DNA from: Rhizobiaceae bacterium
GTDB taxonomy: Bacteria > Pseudomonadota > Alphaproteobacteria > Rhizobiales > Rhizobiaceae
Direction: 5' to 3'
DNA: 64,000 nt
Assembly (NCBI GenBank): GCA_017644105.1
Contig: JAEPMD010000018.1
Span: 1 to 64,000, forward strand
This document shows positions 27,625 to 35,685 of this stretch, piece after piece. Under the pieces are notes generated by a model, which had not been told where the DNA came from, searched no databases, and worked only from the letters and a program-made list of their open reading frames with translations. The stretch's first letter is position 1. Each line of letters starts with the position of its first letter. Both the position numbers and the translations under genes were made by a program.

Positions 27625-28659
27625 ATGACAAAACTTCAAACCGGCTATATCATTTTCGCAGTTTTAACCGCTCTTGTGCTGCTACTCACCGGATCAATTT
27701 CGGTCACAATCGGGTTCGTCTTCCTGTTTGGTACACCTTTGTTTTTCATGAAGCCGCTGCCAGCTTATTCGACACATTTGAATTATTTCAACAAATACAT
27801 ATTCCTTTTGGCGTGCACATTTATCTTCGTGTTCTTGATCACACCTATTCTGATCATCATGCCGCTGTCGTTTAATGCAGAACCATATTTCACATTCACC
27901 GAAGGCATGCTGTCATTTGATCCCGCGGCCTATTCATTCCGCTGGTATCAGGACATCTTCTTCAACGGCATGATCGATCCTGCAGCCACTGGCGCTGCTT
28001 GGTGGAGCGACATGTGGAACAATGCGCAATGGGTGCGTTCAACACGCAATTCATTCTTCATCGCAATCTGTTCAACACTTCTTGCCACAGGTTTGGGAAC
28101 GCTTGCTGCATTGGGCTTGTCCCGTGCTGAAATGCCATATCGTGCAGCGATCACAAGCTTGCTGATTTCGCCGATGATCGTGCCATTGGTGATCACTGCA
28201 ACCGGTATGTTCTTCTTCTATTCAGATGTTGGCTTGGCAAAAACCTATCTCGGTGTGATCCTAGCGCATACGACATTGGGTATCCCCTTTGTGATCATCA
28301 CTGTAACCGCGACCCTTTCGGGTTTTGATCGCTCGCTTATTCGCGCTGCAGAAAACTTGGGCGCTGATGGTTGGACAACATTCCGCAAAGTGATCATGCC
28401 ACTTATTCTGCCGGGTATGATTTCAGGTGCTCTATTTGCGTTTATCACCTCATTTGACGAAGTGGTGGCAGTGCTCTTCATCGCTGATGTCGAACAACGC
28501 ACAATCCCACGTCAGATGTTCTCTGGTATTCGTGAGCAGATCTCGCCAACCATTTTGGCGGTTGCAACGGTTATGGTGATCTTGTCGATTATCTTGCTGG
28601 GTGTCTTGGAACTTCTAAGACGCAGAACAGAACGTCTTCGCGGTCTAACGCCTGCTTAA
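27625..28659 (+). CDS. Polyamine-type ABC transporter permease (PotC-like)
   Basis: The second permease has 344 residues. The PotC-like core starts near FLLACTFIFVFLITPILIIM and holds the EAA loop IRAAENLGADGWTTFRKVIMP. Two extra hydrophobic segments precede it (about residues 5-24 and 26-42), so roughly eight helices are predicted where classic PotC has six. ATG at 27625 with AGGAA upstream was preferred to the longer start at 27607, which overlaps the previous gene. It ends the transporter operon; the SDR gene is convergent. Confidence 0.9.
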   Translation: MTKLQTGYIIFAVLTALVLLLTGSISVTIGFVFLFGTPLFFMKPLPAYSTHLNYFNKYIFLLACTFIFVFLITPILIIMPLSFNAEPYFTFTEGMLSFDPAAYSFRWYQDIFFNGMIDPAATGAAWWSDMWNNAQWVRSTRNSFFIAICSTLLATGLGTLAALGLSRAEMPYRAAITSLLISPMIVPLVITATGMFFFYSDVGLAKTYLGVILAHTTLGIPFVIITVTATLSGFDRSLIRAAENLGADGWTTFRKVIMPLILPGMISGALFAFITSFDEVVAVLFIADVEQRTIPRQMFSGIREQISPTILAVATVMVILSIILLGVLELLRRRTERLRGLTPA

Positions 28660-28683
28660 TAAGCTTTGACATTCGTATAAATT

Positions 28684-29472
28684 TTAAAGGTGCTGACCAC
28701 CATTAATATGGATTTCAGCACCATTTACATATGATGAGCGTTCACCACATAAAAAGCTGACTACTTCGGCCACTTCTTCAGGGCTTCCAAGACGCTGCAT
28801 GGGCACTTCCTGCATCACCATCTCATCCGTTCCAGGTGATAAGATCGATGTCTCAATTTCACCAGGCGCAACGGCATTTACCCGGATCCCGGTATCCGCA
28901 TATTCCGATGCTAACTCACGGGTTAATGCCGATAAGGCAGCTTTAGACGTTGCATAAGCAGCACCGGCAAAAGGATGCGTTTTCGTACCCGCAATTGATG
29001 TCACATTGACGATCGATCCTTTGGCTTTTTTCAGCGGTTCAAGCAAAGCACGACACAGTGACAAAGGCGCGATGAAATTGACCATGTGAACGCGCAGCAT
29101 GGTCTCAACAGATGTTTGAGACGCGCTTAGGCGCTCGCCCTCTTCCGTCTTTGGTGAAATGCCGGCATTATTCACAAGCGCGTTTAATCCCCTGCCATCC
29201 AGCCGTTCATGGAGCTCGCTCATAGCATGCTCAACGGATTTTGGATCAGCAAGATCAACCTCAATATGTTTGACGATACCTTCCGCCCAAGGGCAAACTT
29301 CAGAAAATGGCGTTCGGGCAAGCGTGAAAACTTCCCATCCGGAATTATGGAATTTACGAACAATTGAATGCCCTATTCCGCGGCTGGCACCTGTTACGGC
29401 AACAATTGGCGCCGTCTCCGGTGTTTGGTGCCCACTGACAGGACAGGTTTGTGGCTGCTCTTGATCTGTCAT
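28684..29472 (-). CDS. Short-chain dehydrogenase/reductase
   Basis: This classical SDR has 262 residues and oxidises or reduces an unknown alcohol/carbonyl with NAD(P). The cofactor motif is VTGASRGIGHSIV, NNAG is in ALVNNAGISP, the catalytic Ser in IVNVTSIAGT and the Tyr/Lys in AAYATSKAALSAL. The C-terminus INGGQHL is typical. The first 20 residues are an unusual polar extension with two His/Cys. It is convergent with the ABC operon and divergent from the NADP reductase gene, with a 379-base gap. Confidence 0.88.
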   Translation of the reverse strand: MTDQEQPQTCPVSGHQTPETAPIVAVTGASRGIGHSIVRKFHNSGWEVFTLARTPFSEVCPWAEGIVKHIEVDLADPKSVEHAMSELHERLDGRGLNALVNNAGISPKTEEGERLSASQTSVETMLRVHMVNFIAPLSLCRALLEPLKKAKGSIVNVTSIAGTKTHPFAGAAYATSKAALSALTRELASEYADTGIRVNAVAPGEIETSILSPGTDEMVMQEVPMQRLGSPEEVAEVVSFLCGERSSYVNGAEIHINGGQHL

Positions 29473-29851
29473 TTTACGAATCCCATTTTTGCGAAAGCAG
29501 AATAGACTTTAATTTAGGTCTCTTGAGATGAAAGCACAAACCCGGATTTGCTGAAATTCAATAATTTCACATTGATTTGATTTAGCGCAAAGTCATGCGC
29601 GCGCAATGCTGTTAATATCCAAGATATACTGATAAAAGCCTATAAACACTGATGTTTTTCATCAGATTATGTGGGCAAAATCACATTTAGTATGAAAAAC
29701 AGTTAAACATTCTAACATTTCAAAATTGATTAGAACATTTATCCTGTCAATTTTGCAAAATCAGGTGTAGAACACAAAATAGATAATTCGTTTGTATGCT
29801 AACGAATTTTGATGTATGTAAGACATATACCCAATTACCTAGGAGACACCA
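29473..29851. promoter_or_regulatory. Divergent intergenic region, SDR / ferredoxin-NADP reductase
   Basis: This 379-base gap has no gene. It contains a hairpin CTGATG-TTTTT-CATCAG (29649-29665), a perfect dyad AATTCGTT-8-AACGAATT (29785-29808), and a shorter one TATGT-AAG-ACATA (29815-29827). The last two lie within 70 bases of the reductase start, where a regulator would act. No consensus was recognised. Confidence 0.5.
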
Positions 29852-30673
29852 TTGTCCGCTTTAGAATCCGCGCAGCCACTGAATAGTGATGAGTTTCCAC
29901 TACCAAAAGCGACATTTGCTGAAAAAGTCATTTCTGTAGAACATTACACGGATCGACTATTTAAGTTCCGCATCACCCGCCCTGCAAGCTTCCGCTTTAG
30001 ATCAGGCGAGTTTGTGATGATCGGTCTACCATCTGAAGGCAAGCCATTGTTCCGCGCTTATTCAATTGCCAGCCCATCATGGGATGAAGAAATCGAATTC
30101 TTCTCCATCAAAGTACCTGGCGGTCCTTTGACTGAGCATTTGCAGAAAATTCAGCCAGGCGACACAATCTGGATGCGTCAGAAATCAACAGGTACATTGG
30201 TCATGGACGCGCTCACACCTGCAAAAAATCTTTATATGATTTCAACAGGCACAGGCATTGCACCATTTGCATCTGTTATGCGCGATCCAGAAGCTTATGA
30301 AAACTACGACAAAGTAATTGTGACACACACAACACGCGATGTTGCTGAACTTAAATATGGCTATGACACTGTTGCGCTGGCCAAAGAAGACTTGCTGGTT
30401 GGCGAAGAGGCAACGGAAAAACTGATCCACTTCGCTACAACAACACGTGAAGAAAGCGATCAGATGGGCCGTATCACCAATCTGATTGAAGATGGCACTT
30501 TGGCAAAATCAATTGGCCTGCCTGATTTAAATCCCGAAACAGACCGCGTTATGATCTGTGGTTCTATGGCGATGATCAACGATCTGAAAGTCATCTTGGA
30601 AGCACGCGGCTTTGAAGAAGGCGCCAACAGCAAGCCTGCTGATTTCGTCATTGAACGTGCTTTCGTGGACTAA
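29852..30673 (+). CDS. fpr: Ferredoxin/flavodoxin--NADP+ reductase
   Basis: This FAD enzyme exchanges electrons between NADPH and ferredoxin or flavodoxin, supplying reductant for biosynthesis and oxidative-stress defence. The 273-residue protein fits the bacterial FPR type. FAD-binding RAYSIASPSWDEE, the pyrophosphate/NADP motif ISTGTGIAPFASVMRDPE and MICGSMAMINDLKVILEARG are visible, ending with the short family C-terminus RAFVD. Translation starts at TTG with TAGGAGAC upstream. The message ends at a strong hairpin shared with the opposing CobW gene. Confidence 0.93.
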   Translation: MSALESAQPLNSDEFPLPKATFAEKVISVEHYTDRLFKFRITRPASFRFRSGEFVMIGLPSEGKPLFRAYSIASPSWDEEIEFFSIKVPGGPLTEHLQKIQPGDTIWMRQKSTGTLVMDALTPAKNLYMISTGTGIAPFASVMRDPEAYENYDKVIVTHTTRDVAELKYGYDTVALAKEDLLVGEEATEKLIHFATTTREESDQMGRITNLIEDGTLAKSIGLPDLNPETDRVMICGSMAMINDLKVILEARGFEEGANSKPADFVIERAFVD

Positions 30674-30693
30674 TCAATCCGCATATGAGTTTA

Positions 30694-30731
30694 AAACCCG
30701 CTTGATAGAAATATTAAGCGGGTTTATTTTT
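30694..30731 (+). terminator. Rho-independent terminator after fpr
   Basis: A 10-bp perfect stem (AAACCCGCTT / AAGCGGGTTT) with a 12-base loop lies 20 bases past the fpr stop and is followed by ATTTTT. The end of the opposing CobW gene overlaps the right arm. Confidence 0.85.
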
Positions 30732-31680
30732 GCGCGTCGTAAAAGCCTTCAGAGATAATATCTTCCGGCAAGTTACGCCCAATAAAAACAAGCTGGCTCG
30801 AGCGGGTTTCATCCACACCCCAAGGGCGCTGTGCAACCCCTTCCAACAATTGATGAACGCCTTGCACCACAAAACGCTCGTCATCACCTTTGAAGCTAAT
30901 AATGCCCTTGGTTCTAAGCATATCCATCCCGAAATGCTCCAACACCCATTGCATCCATGATGAAAACTTCTCGCGGTTCAGCGGGATTTCACTTTCTAAA
31001 GAGAAGCTTTGCACATCATCATCGTGATGATGATGGTGGTGATGAGATAAAAAGTTAGGGTCTTTGACCAAAGTGCGGTCCAAAGCAAAGGCGTTTTGTG
31101 ACAGGATCAGGTTCAGATCAATGTTCGATTGCTTTGTGTGATAAATCTTAGCAAGCGGATTGATACTCCGAATCATAGCCTCCAAGGCATTAACATCTTC
31201 AACCAAGTCGATTTTGTTTAAAAGCAGAATATCGGCAAAGGCAATCTGCTCTTTCGCTTCACGCGACGCTTCAAGCTCAACCGATATGTGTTTGGCATCG
31301 ACAACTGTTAAAATAGCATCCAATTGTGTTTTAGACCGCACAAATTCTTCTTGCAAAAAGGTTTGCGCAACAGGTGCTGGATCAGCAAGCCCGGTTGTTT
31401 CGATAATGATATTATCGATTTCGCGTCCGCTTTTCAGCAAATTATCAATGGTTTCGATTAAATCACCGCGCACCGAGCAGCAGATACAGCCATTGCTCAT
31501 CTCAAAGATATCTTCATCCGCACCAACGACCAACGCACCATCAATGCCGATCTCACCAAATTCATTGACGATAACAGCATAATTTTTGTCATGCTTTTCT
31601 GACAAAATGCGATTTAGCAGCGTTGTTTTACCGGCACCGAGATAGCCGGTTATAACAGTGACAGGTATTTTATCTGACAT
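30724..31680 (-). CDS. CobW/COG0523-family metal-chaperone GTPase
   Basis: This G3E-family GTPase (318 residues) delivers or handles a transition metal, often zinc. Walker A is GYLGAGKTTLLNRIL, the metal-binding CxCC is in NGCICCSVRGDL, and the guanine motif is LLNKIDLVED. A run of seven histidines followed by three aspartates (just after DPNFLS) adds a metal-binding linker, and the CobW C-terminal domain follows (FSSWMQWVLEHFGMDMLRTK). The first codon overlaps the stop of the upstream aquaporin gene (TAATG), so the two are cotranslated. It is not next to cobalamin genes, so the zinc-type role is favoured over CobW proper. Confidence 0.9.
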   Translation of the reverse strand: MSDKIPVTVITGYLGAGKTTLLNRILSEKHDKNYAVIVNEFGEIGIDGALVVGADEDIFEMSNGCICCSVRGDLIETIDNLLKSGREIDNIIIETTGLADPAPVAQTFLQEEFVRSKTQLDAILTVVDAKHISVELEASREAKEQIAFADILLLNKIDLVEDVNALEAMIRSINPLAKIYHTKQSNIDLNLILSQNAFALDRTLVKDPNFLSHHHHHHHDDDVQSFSLESEIPLNREKFSSWMQWVLEHFGMDMLRTKGIISFKGDDERFVVQGVHQLLEGVAQRPWGVDETRSSQLVFIGRNLPEDIISEGFYDAQK

Positions 31681-32348
31681 TAATTGTTTTTCTCACCCAA
31701 TATCCATTTGCAGAACAACCATGCGAACACGGCAAATGTCAACTGAGAGATGATAAAACCTGGCGCATCAGCAGGTCGAATACCAGCAAATGTATCTGAG
31801 AAGCTACGGGCAATCGTCACCGCTGGATTGGCAAAGGATGTGGAAGCGGTAAACCAATATGCAGCTGTAATATAAAGTCCAACGGCCATGGCAACAGCGC
31901 TTTCTTTGGCTTTGATGGTCAGAAGAATGGTTGTCACCAAACCAAATGTCGCAACACCTTCAGCAAACCATTGCGCACCACCCGAGCGTATTTTTTGAGA
32001 AAACTGAAAGACATCAAGCTCAAACATCAAATGCGCTGCCCAAACACCCAATATGCCACCGATGATCTGAAACACCACATAAAGGACAGAGGTTTTTGCC
32101 GCAATTTCCTTGCGCAAGAAAAAAACCAGTGTCACCGCAGGGTTAAAATGCGCACCCGATATTCGGCCAAACATCGTAATGAGCACAAACAATATTGCAC
32201 CCGTTGGGATCGTATTGCCTAAAAGCGCAATCGCAACATTACCGCCAGCAAGCTGTTCGGCCATGATGCCTGAACCAACCACAGTGGCGAGCAAAAACCC
32301 TGTGCCCACAAGTTCCGCAACAAGTTTTTGAGTTTGAGAATATGCCAA
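31680..32348 (-). CDS. MIP-family aquaporin-like channel
   Basis: This inner-membrane channel has 222 residues and six hydrophobic segments. The two pore loops are AHFNPAVT and SFANPAVT, matching the NPA boxes. Members close to this type include both aquaporins and the AqpS metalloid channels of rhizobia, so water, glycerol or a neutral metalloid are possible. It is coupled to the CobW-type GTPase by a TAATG overlap, which hints at metal or metalloid handling. The start is TTG at 32348. Confidence 0.88.
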   Translation of the reverse strand: MAYSQTQKLVAELVGTGFLLATVVGSGIMAEQLAGGNVAIALLGNTIPTGAILFVLITMFGRISGAHFNPAVTLVFFLRKEIAAKTSVLYVVFQIIGGILGVWAAHLMFELDVFQFSQKIRSGGAQWFAEGVATFGLVTTILLTIKAKESAVAMAVGLYITAAYWFTASTSFANPAVTIARSFSDTFAGIRPADAPGFIISQLTFAVFAWLFCKWILGEKNN

Positions 32349-32362
32349 AATTTAACCGCCCT

Positions 32363-32398
32363 ATTTGATGCATTGATTGCACAGCATGCATATCAAAT
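32363..32398. promoter_or_regulatory. Imperfect inverted repeat upstream of the aquaporin-CobW pair
   Basis: ATTTGATGCAT at 32363-32373 faces ATGCATATCAAAT at 32386-32398, complementary except for a 2-base bulge. It lies 15 bases before the start codon. It could be a metal-regulator operator; it is not a clear Zur consensus. Confidence 0.35.
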
Positions 32399-32404
32399 AC
32401 AATT

Positions 32405-32449
32405 ACAGCCCGCAAACTTTGCAATTATCGCTGCATGCTTACGGGCTGT
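32405..32449 (-). terminator. Hairpin after hemA (possible terminator)
   Basis: An 8-bp perfect stem (ACAGCCCG / CGGGCTGT) with a 29-base loop lies 33 bases past the hemA stop. The tract beyond it on the minus strand is only moderately T-rich, so this is a weak call. Confidence 0.4.
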
Positions 32450-32482
32450 TTATGAAACATTTATGACAGTTATTTAAAAGCT

Positions 32483-33700
32483 TTACGCAACCGCACGAGA
32501 TAGTGCGCATTGTGACCAAAGATCATGCAAAGCGCTGACGAGATGTTCGATATCCTCATCGCTGTGCAAAGGCGTTGGCGTAAAGCGCAAGCGCTCAGTT
32601 TTGCGCGGCACAGTTGGATAGTTAATCGGCTGAACGTAGATGCCATAATCATCGAGCAGCATGTCTGAGATCATTTTACATTTCGCTGCGTCACCCACCA
32701 TCACCGGAACAATATGGCTTGGGTTCATCATGTGCGGGATGCCACGTGCATCAAGGCGCTCACGAAGTTTAGCCACGCGTTCTTGCTGTTGCATGCGTTC
32801 AAAGCTGCTCATTTTCAAATGCTGAATGCTGGCAGCAGCACCGGCAGCGATTGCCGGCGGAATAGCTGTTGTGAAGATAAAGCCTGATGCAAAGCTGCGA
32901 ACAAAGTCACACAAGGCTTCAGAGGCAGTGATATAACCACCCATCACACCATAGGCTTTGCCCAATGTGCCTTCAATGACCGTTATGCGATCCATCAAAC
33001 CTTCGCGCTCAGCAATACCGCCACCGCGTGGTCCATAAAGGCCCACAGCGTGAACTTCATCAAGGTAGGTCATAGCGCCATATTTATCGGCCACATCGCA
33101 AATCTCTTTGATCGGCGCGATATCGCCATCCATGGAATAAACGCTTTCAAAAGCAATCATTTTTGGTGCATCAGGATCAGCTGCTGCAAGCTTTTCTTCC
33201 AGATCCTTCACATCATTATGCTTCCAGATCACTTTTTGCGCACGAGAATGGCGCACACCTTCAATCATAGATGCGTGATTAAGCGCATCTGAGAAGATGA
33301 TCATATTTGGAATTTGCGCACCTAGTGTGCCGAGAGCTGCCCAGTTGGACACGTAGCCTGAGGTGAAGAGTAGAGCCGCCTCTTTGTTGTGAAGGTCTGC
33401 AAGCTCCTGCTCAAGCAAGACATGATAATGCGTGGTGCCGGAAATGTTGCGTGTGCCACCGGCACCTGTGCCGGCGCGATCAATCGCCTCTTTCATGGCG
33501 TCAGAAACTTTTGGATTTTGCCCCATGCCGAGATAATCGTTGGAACACCAAACGGTCACATCAGAGACTGTGCCATCTGGCTTATGACGGGTGGCTTTTG
33601 GAAAGTTCCCTTTATGACGCTCAAGATCGGCAAATACCCGATAGCGGCCTTCTTCTTTCAGACCATCAAGCGATTCTGTGAAAAACTTTTCAAAATCCAT
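32483..33700 (-). CDS. hemA: 5-aminolevulinate synthase
   Basis: HemA condenses glycine and succinyl-CoA to 5-aminolevulinate, the alphaproteobacterial (Shemin) entry to heme, and so also feeds corrin synthesis. The 405-residue PLP enzyme begins [20 protein letters not shown]. Conserved parts are [48 protein letters not shown] with the PLP Asp, and [15 protein letters not shown] with the Schiff-base Lys. ATG at 33700 has GGAG six bases upstream; the longer frame adds four residues. An FNR-type box lies 125 bases upstream, suggesting induction at low oxygen. Confidence 0.96.
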   Translation of the reverse strand: MDFEKFFTESLDGLKEEGRYRVFADLERHKGNFPKATRHKPDGTVSDVTVWCSNDYLGMGQNPKVSDAMKEAIDRAGTGAGGTRNISGTTHYHVLLEQELADLHNKEAALLFTSGYVSNWAALGTLGAQIPNMIIFSDALNHASMIEGVRHSRAQKVIWKHNDVKDLEEKLAAADPDAPKMIAFESVYSMDGDIAPIKEICDVADKYGAMTYLDEVHAVGLYGPRGGGIAEREGLMDRITVIEGTLGKAYGVMGGYITASEALCDFVRSFASGFIFTTAIPPAIAAGAAASIQHLKMSSFERMQQQERVAKLRERLDARGIPHMMNPSHIVPVMVGDAAKCKMISDMLLDDYGIYVQPINYPTVPRKTERLRFTPTPLHSDEDIEHLVSALHDLWSQCALSRAVA

Positions 33701-33824
33701 AACTATCTCCACATGGATAGCGCTATAAGGCGCTTACTCTTTCAACTGGCTTATATACAAATGATTGCAGCAAGCCAATGCGACAAATCTGCCAGCCAAC
33801 ATAATCCAATACTCTATTCAAGCA

Positions 33825-33838
33825 TTGATCCACATCAA
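33825..33838. promoter_or_regulatory. FNR/FixK-type box upstream of hemA
   Basis: TTGAT-CCAC-ATCAA is a perfect match to the FNR/FnrL/FixK consensus (TTGAT-N4-ATCAA). It lies about 125 bases upstream of the hemA start, in the gap after gnd. Oxygen control of hemA by this regulator family is established in other alphaproteobacteria. A hairpin (CAATTGCC with GGCAATTG, 33836-33862) overlaps its edge and may belong to the end of the gnd transcript. Confidence 0.75.
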
Positions 33839-33900
33839 TTGCCAATTTTTATGCGGCAATTGGTGTGAATAAACTCAAAATACCATGAGAAGCCAAGCTC

Positions 33901-35313
33901 TTAGCTGCCCCAAGGACCGTGATGATCACCTTCTTCATCAAGACGTTTAAAGCCATGCGCACCAAAGAAATCACGCTGCCCTTGAATAAGGTTGGCAGTT
34001 CCCTGACCGCGTCGATAGGTGTCGAAATAAGATACAGCAGATGCAAGCGCAGGCACCGGAGAGCCATTTAGAACGCTTTCACTAACGATATGACGCAATG
34101 GACCATCGCATGCACCAAGCAATTTTGAGAATGCCGGGGTGATCACAAGATTGGCCACATCTGGGTCTTTGGAAAATGCTGTTGAGATCTCATCAAGGAA
34201 CCGCGATTGAATAATACAGCCTGCACGCCAGATCTTGGCAATCGTTGGCATCGGTAGCCCCCAGTCAAACTCTTTTGAAGCTGCAGACATGACCGCAAAA
34301 CCTTGCGCATAGGCGGCAATTTTGCCTGCTAACAATGCCATCTCAAGATCAGCAATAAACTTCACTGGATCCGCAACATCAGACGATGACGGCAAGCCCA
34401 AAACGCTCTCAGCATGAATACGTTCATCTTTGGCAGCGGATAAACTGCGCGCCGCAACCGCCGCTTCAATAGCTGTCGCGGGAACACCCATATTCAGTGC
34501 TTCAATCGCAGACCAGCGACCGGTGCCTTTTTGCCCTGCAGCGTCCAAAATGAGGTTGATCATCGGTTGATCAGTTTTGGGATCAATGGCCTTAAGCACC
34601 TCGGCCGTGATGGAGATCAAATAGGATTCCAGTGGACCTTCATTCCATTTGGCAAAAACATCTGAGATCGCCTTTGGTTCCATCTTTAGGCGATCACGCA
34701 TGATGCCATAGACTTCGGCAATCATCTGCATATCAGCATATTCAATGCCGTTATGGATGGTTTTAACAAAATGACCGGCACCATTTTCGCCAAGCCAAGC
34801 CGCACATGGCGTATCTTTATATTTCGCTGAAATCGCTTCGAGTACACCTTGCACACGTGGGTAAGATGATTGTTTACCACCAACCATAATAGAAGGTCCG
34901 TGGCGTGCGCCCTCTTCACCACCGGATACGCCCATACCAATGAATGTCAGGCCCGTATCTTTCATTTCATCTTCACGACGCAAAGTATCGCGGAAGTTTG
35001 CATTGCCAGCATCAATGATAATATCATCATCACTCATCAACGGCTTAAGGGCTTCCATTTGCATATCAACAGGACCGCCGGCTTTCACCATGATGATTAC
35101 CGGACGCGGTGGACGGATCGCATTGACAAATTCTTCAAGTGTTTTGCAAGGAACCAATTGGTCTTTTAATTCGCCAGCGCTTTCCATAAATTCTTCGGTC
35201 CGCGCATAGGTTCGATTAAAGACCGCAACCTTATAACCGTTCTCAGCGATATTAAGCGCCAAATTCGCACCCATAACTGCTAAACCAATGACGCCAATTT
35301 CCGCATTAGACAT
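33901..35313 (-). CDS. gnd: 6-phosphogluconate dehydrogenase, decarboxylating
   Basis: Gnd converts 6-phosphogluconate to ribulose 5-phosphate, CO2 and NADPH in the oxidative pentose phosphate pathway. The 470-residue length is that of the long, homodimeric form. The NADP motif is IGLAVMGANLALNIAENG; substrate contacts are GVSGGEEGARHGPSIMVGG and FVKTIHNGIEYADMQMI. The C-terminal helical domain ends with FKRLDEEGDHHGPW. It is divergent from dnaB and not in an operon with zwf or pgl here. Confidence 0.95.
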   Translation of the reverse strand: MSNAEIGVIGLAVMGANLALNIAENGYKVAVFNRTYARTEEFMESAGELKDQLVPCKTLEEFVNAIRPPRPVIIMVKAGGPVDMQMEALKPLMSDDDIIIDAGNANFRDTLRREDEMKDTGLTFIGMGVSGGEEGARHGPSIMVGGKQSSYPRVQGVLEAISAKYKDTPCAAWLGENGAGHFVKTIHNGIEYADMQMIAEVYGIMRDRLKMEPKAISDVFAKWNEGPLESYLISITAEVLKAIDPKTDQPMINLILDAAGQKGTGRWSAIEALNMGVPATAIEAAVAARSLSAAKDERIHAESVLGLPSSSDVADPVKFIADLEMALLAGKIAAYAQGFAVMSAASKEFDWGLPMPTIAKIWRAGCIIQSRFLDEISTAFSKDPDVANLVITPAFSKLLGACDGPLRHIVSESVLNGSPVPALASAVSYFDTYRRGQGTANLIQGQRDFFGAHGFKRLDEEGDHHGPWGS

Positions 35314-35685
35314 AATTTTATTCCCCGCATGATTTTTTTGTACGACTGGTCGATACTACTATCAGGCAATTGAAAGCGCGACTAGTTTATCGATAACATT
35401 TTTACAAAAAACATTGGAAAAAATTGCCCCTGTGTCGATTAAATCAGCATGTTCCCAATTATTGACACAGAAATGATCGATCATCGTATAAAATAGGATC
35501 AGAATCGATTCGAATGTTCGGTCAACTGAAAAAACGCTTATTCCACACCTGTTCAGAATCACCTGTGAATCATTGGAACAAAAATCAGATTTCCCAGTTT
35601 GAGACTGTCACAGAGCATCGACACATGTAACTATGTCCTTTACGACAGCGAAAACCAAAAACGAAAAAGAAGAATAGACACCTCA
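35314..35685 (+). promoter_or_regulatory. Upstream region of dnaB with clustered GANTC sites
   Basis: This 372-base gap between gnd and dnaB has no credible gene. A possible promoter has TTGACA at 35462-35467 and TATAAA at 35487-35492 (19-base spacer), and a 12-bp palindrome ATGATCGATCAT at 35473-35484 lies between them. Four GANTC sites, the target of the cell-cycle methyltransferase CcrM, fall at 35502, 35507, 35556 and 35567. The cluster suggests timing of dnaB expression with replication. Confidence 0.5.

Noticed and set aside
35362-35562. Minus-strand open frame of 66 codons in the dnaB upstream region
   Set aside because: It covers promoter and GANTC elements, has no recognisable motif and no ribosome site.
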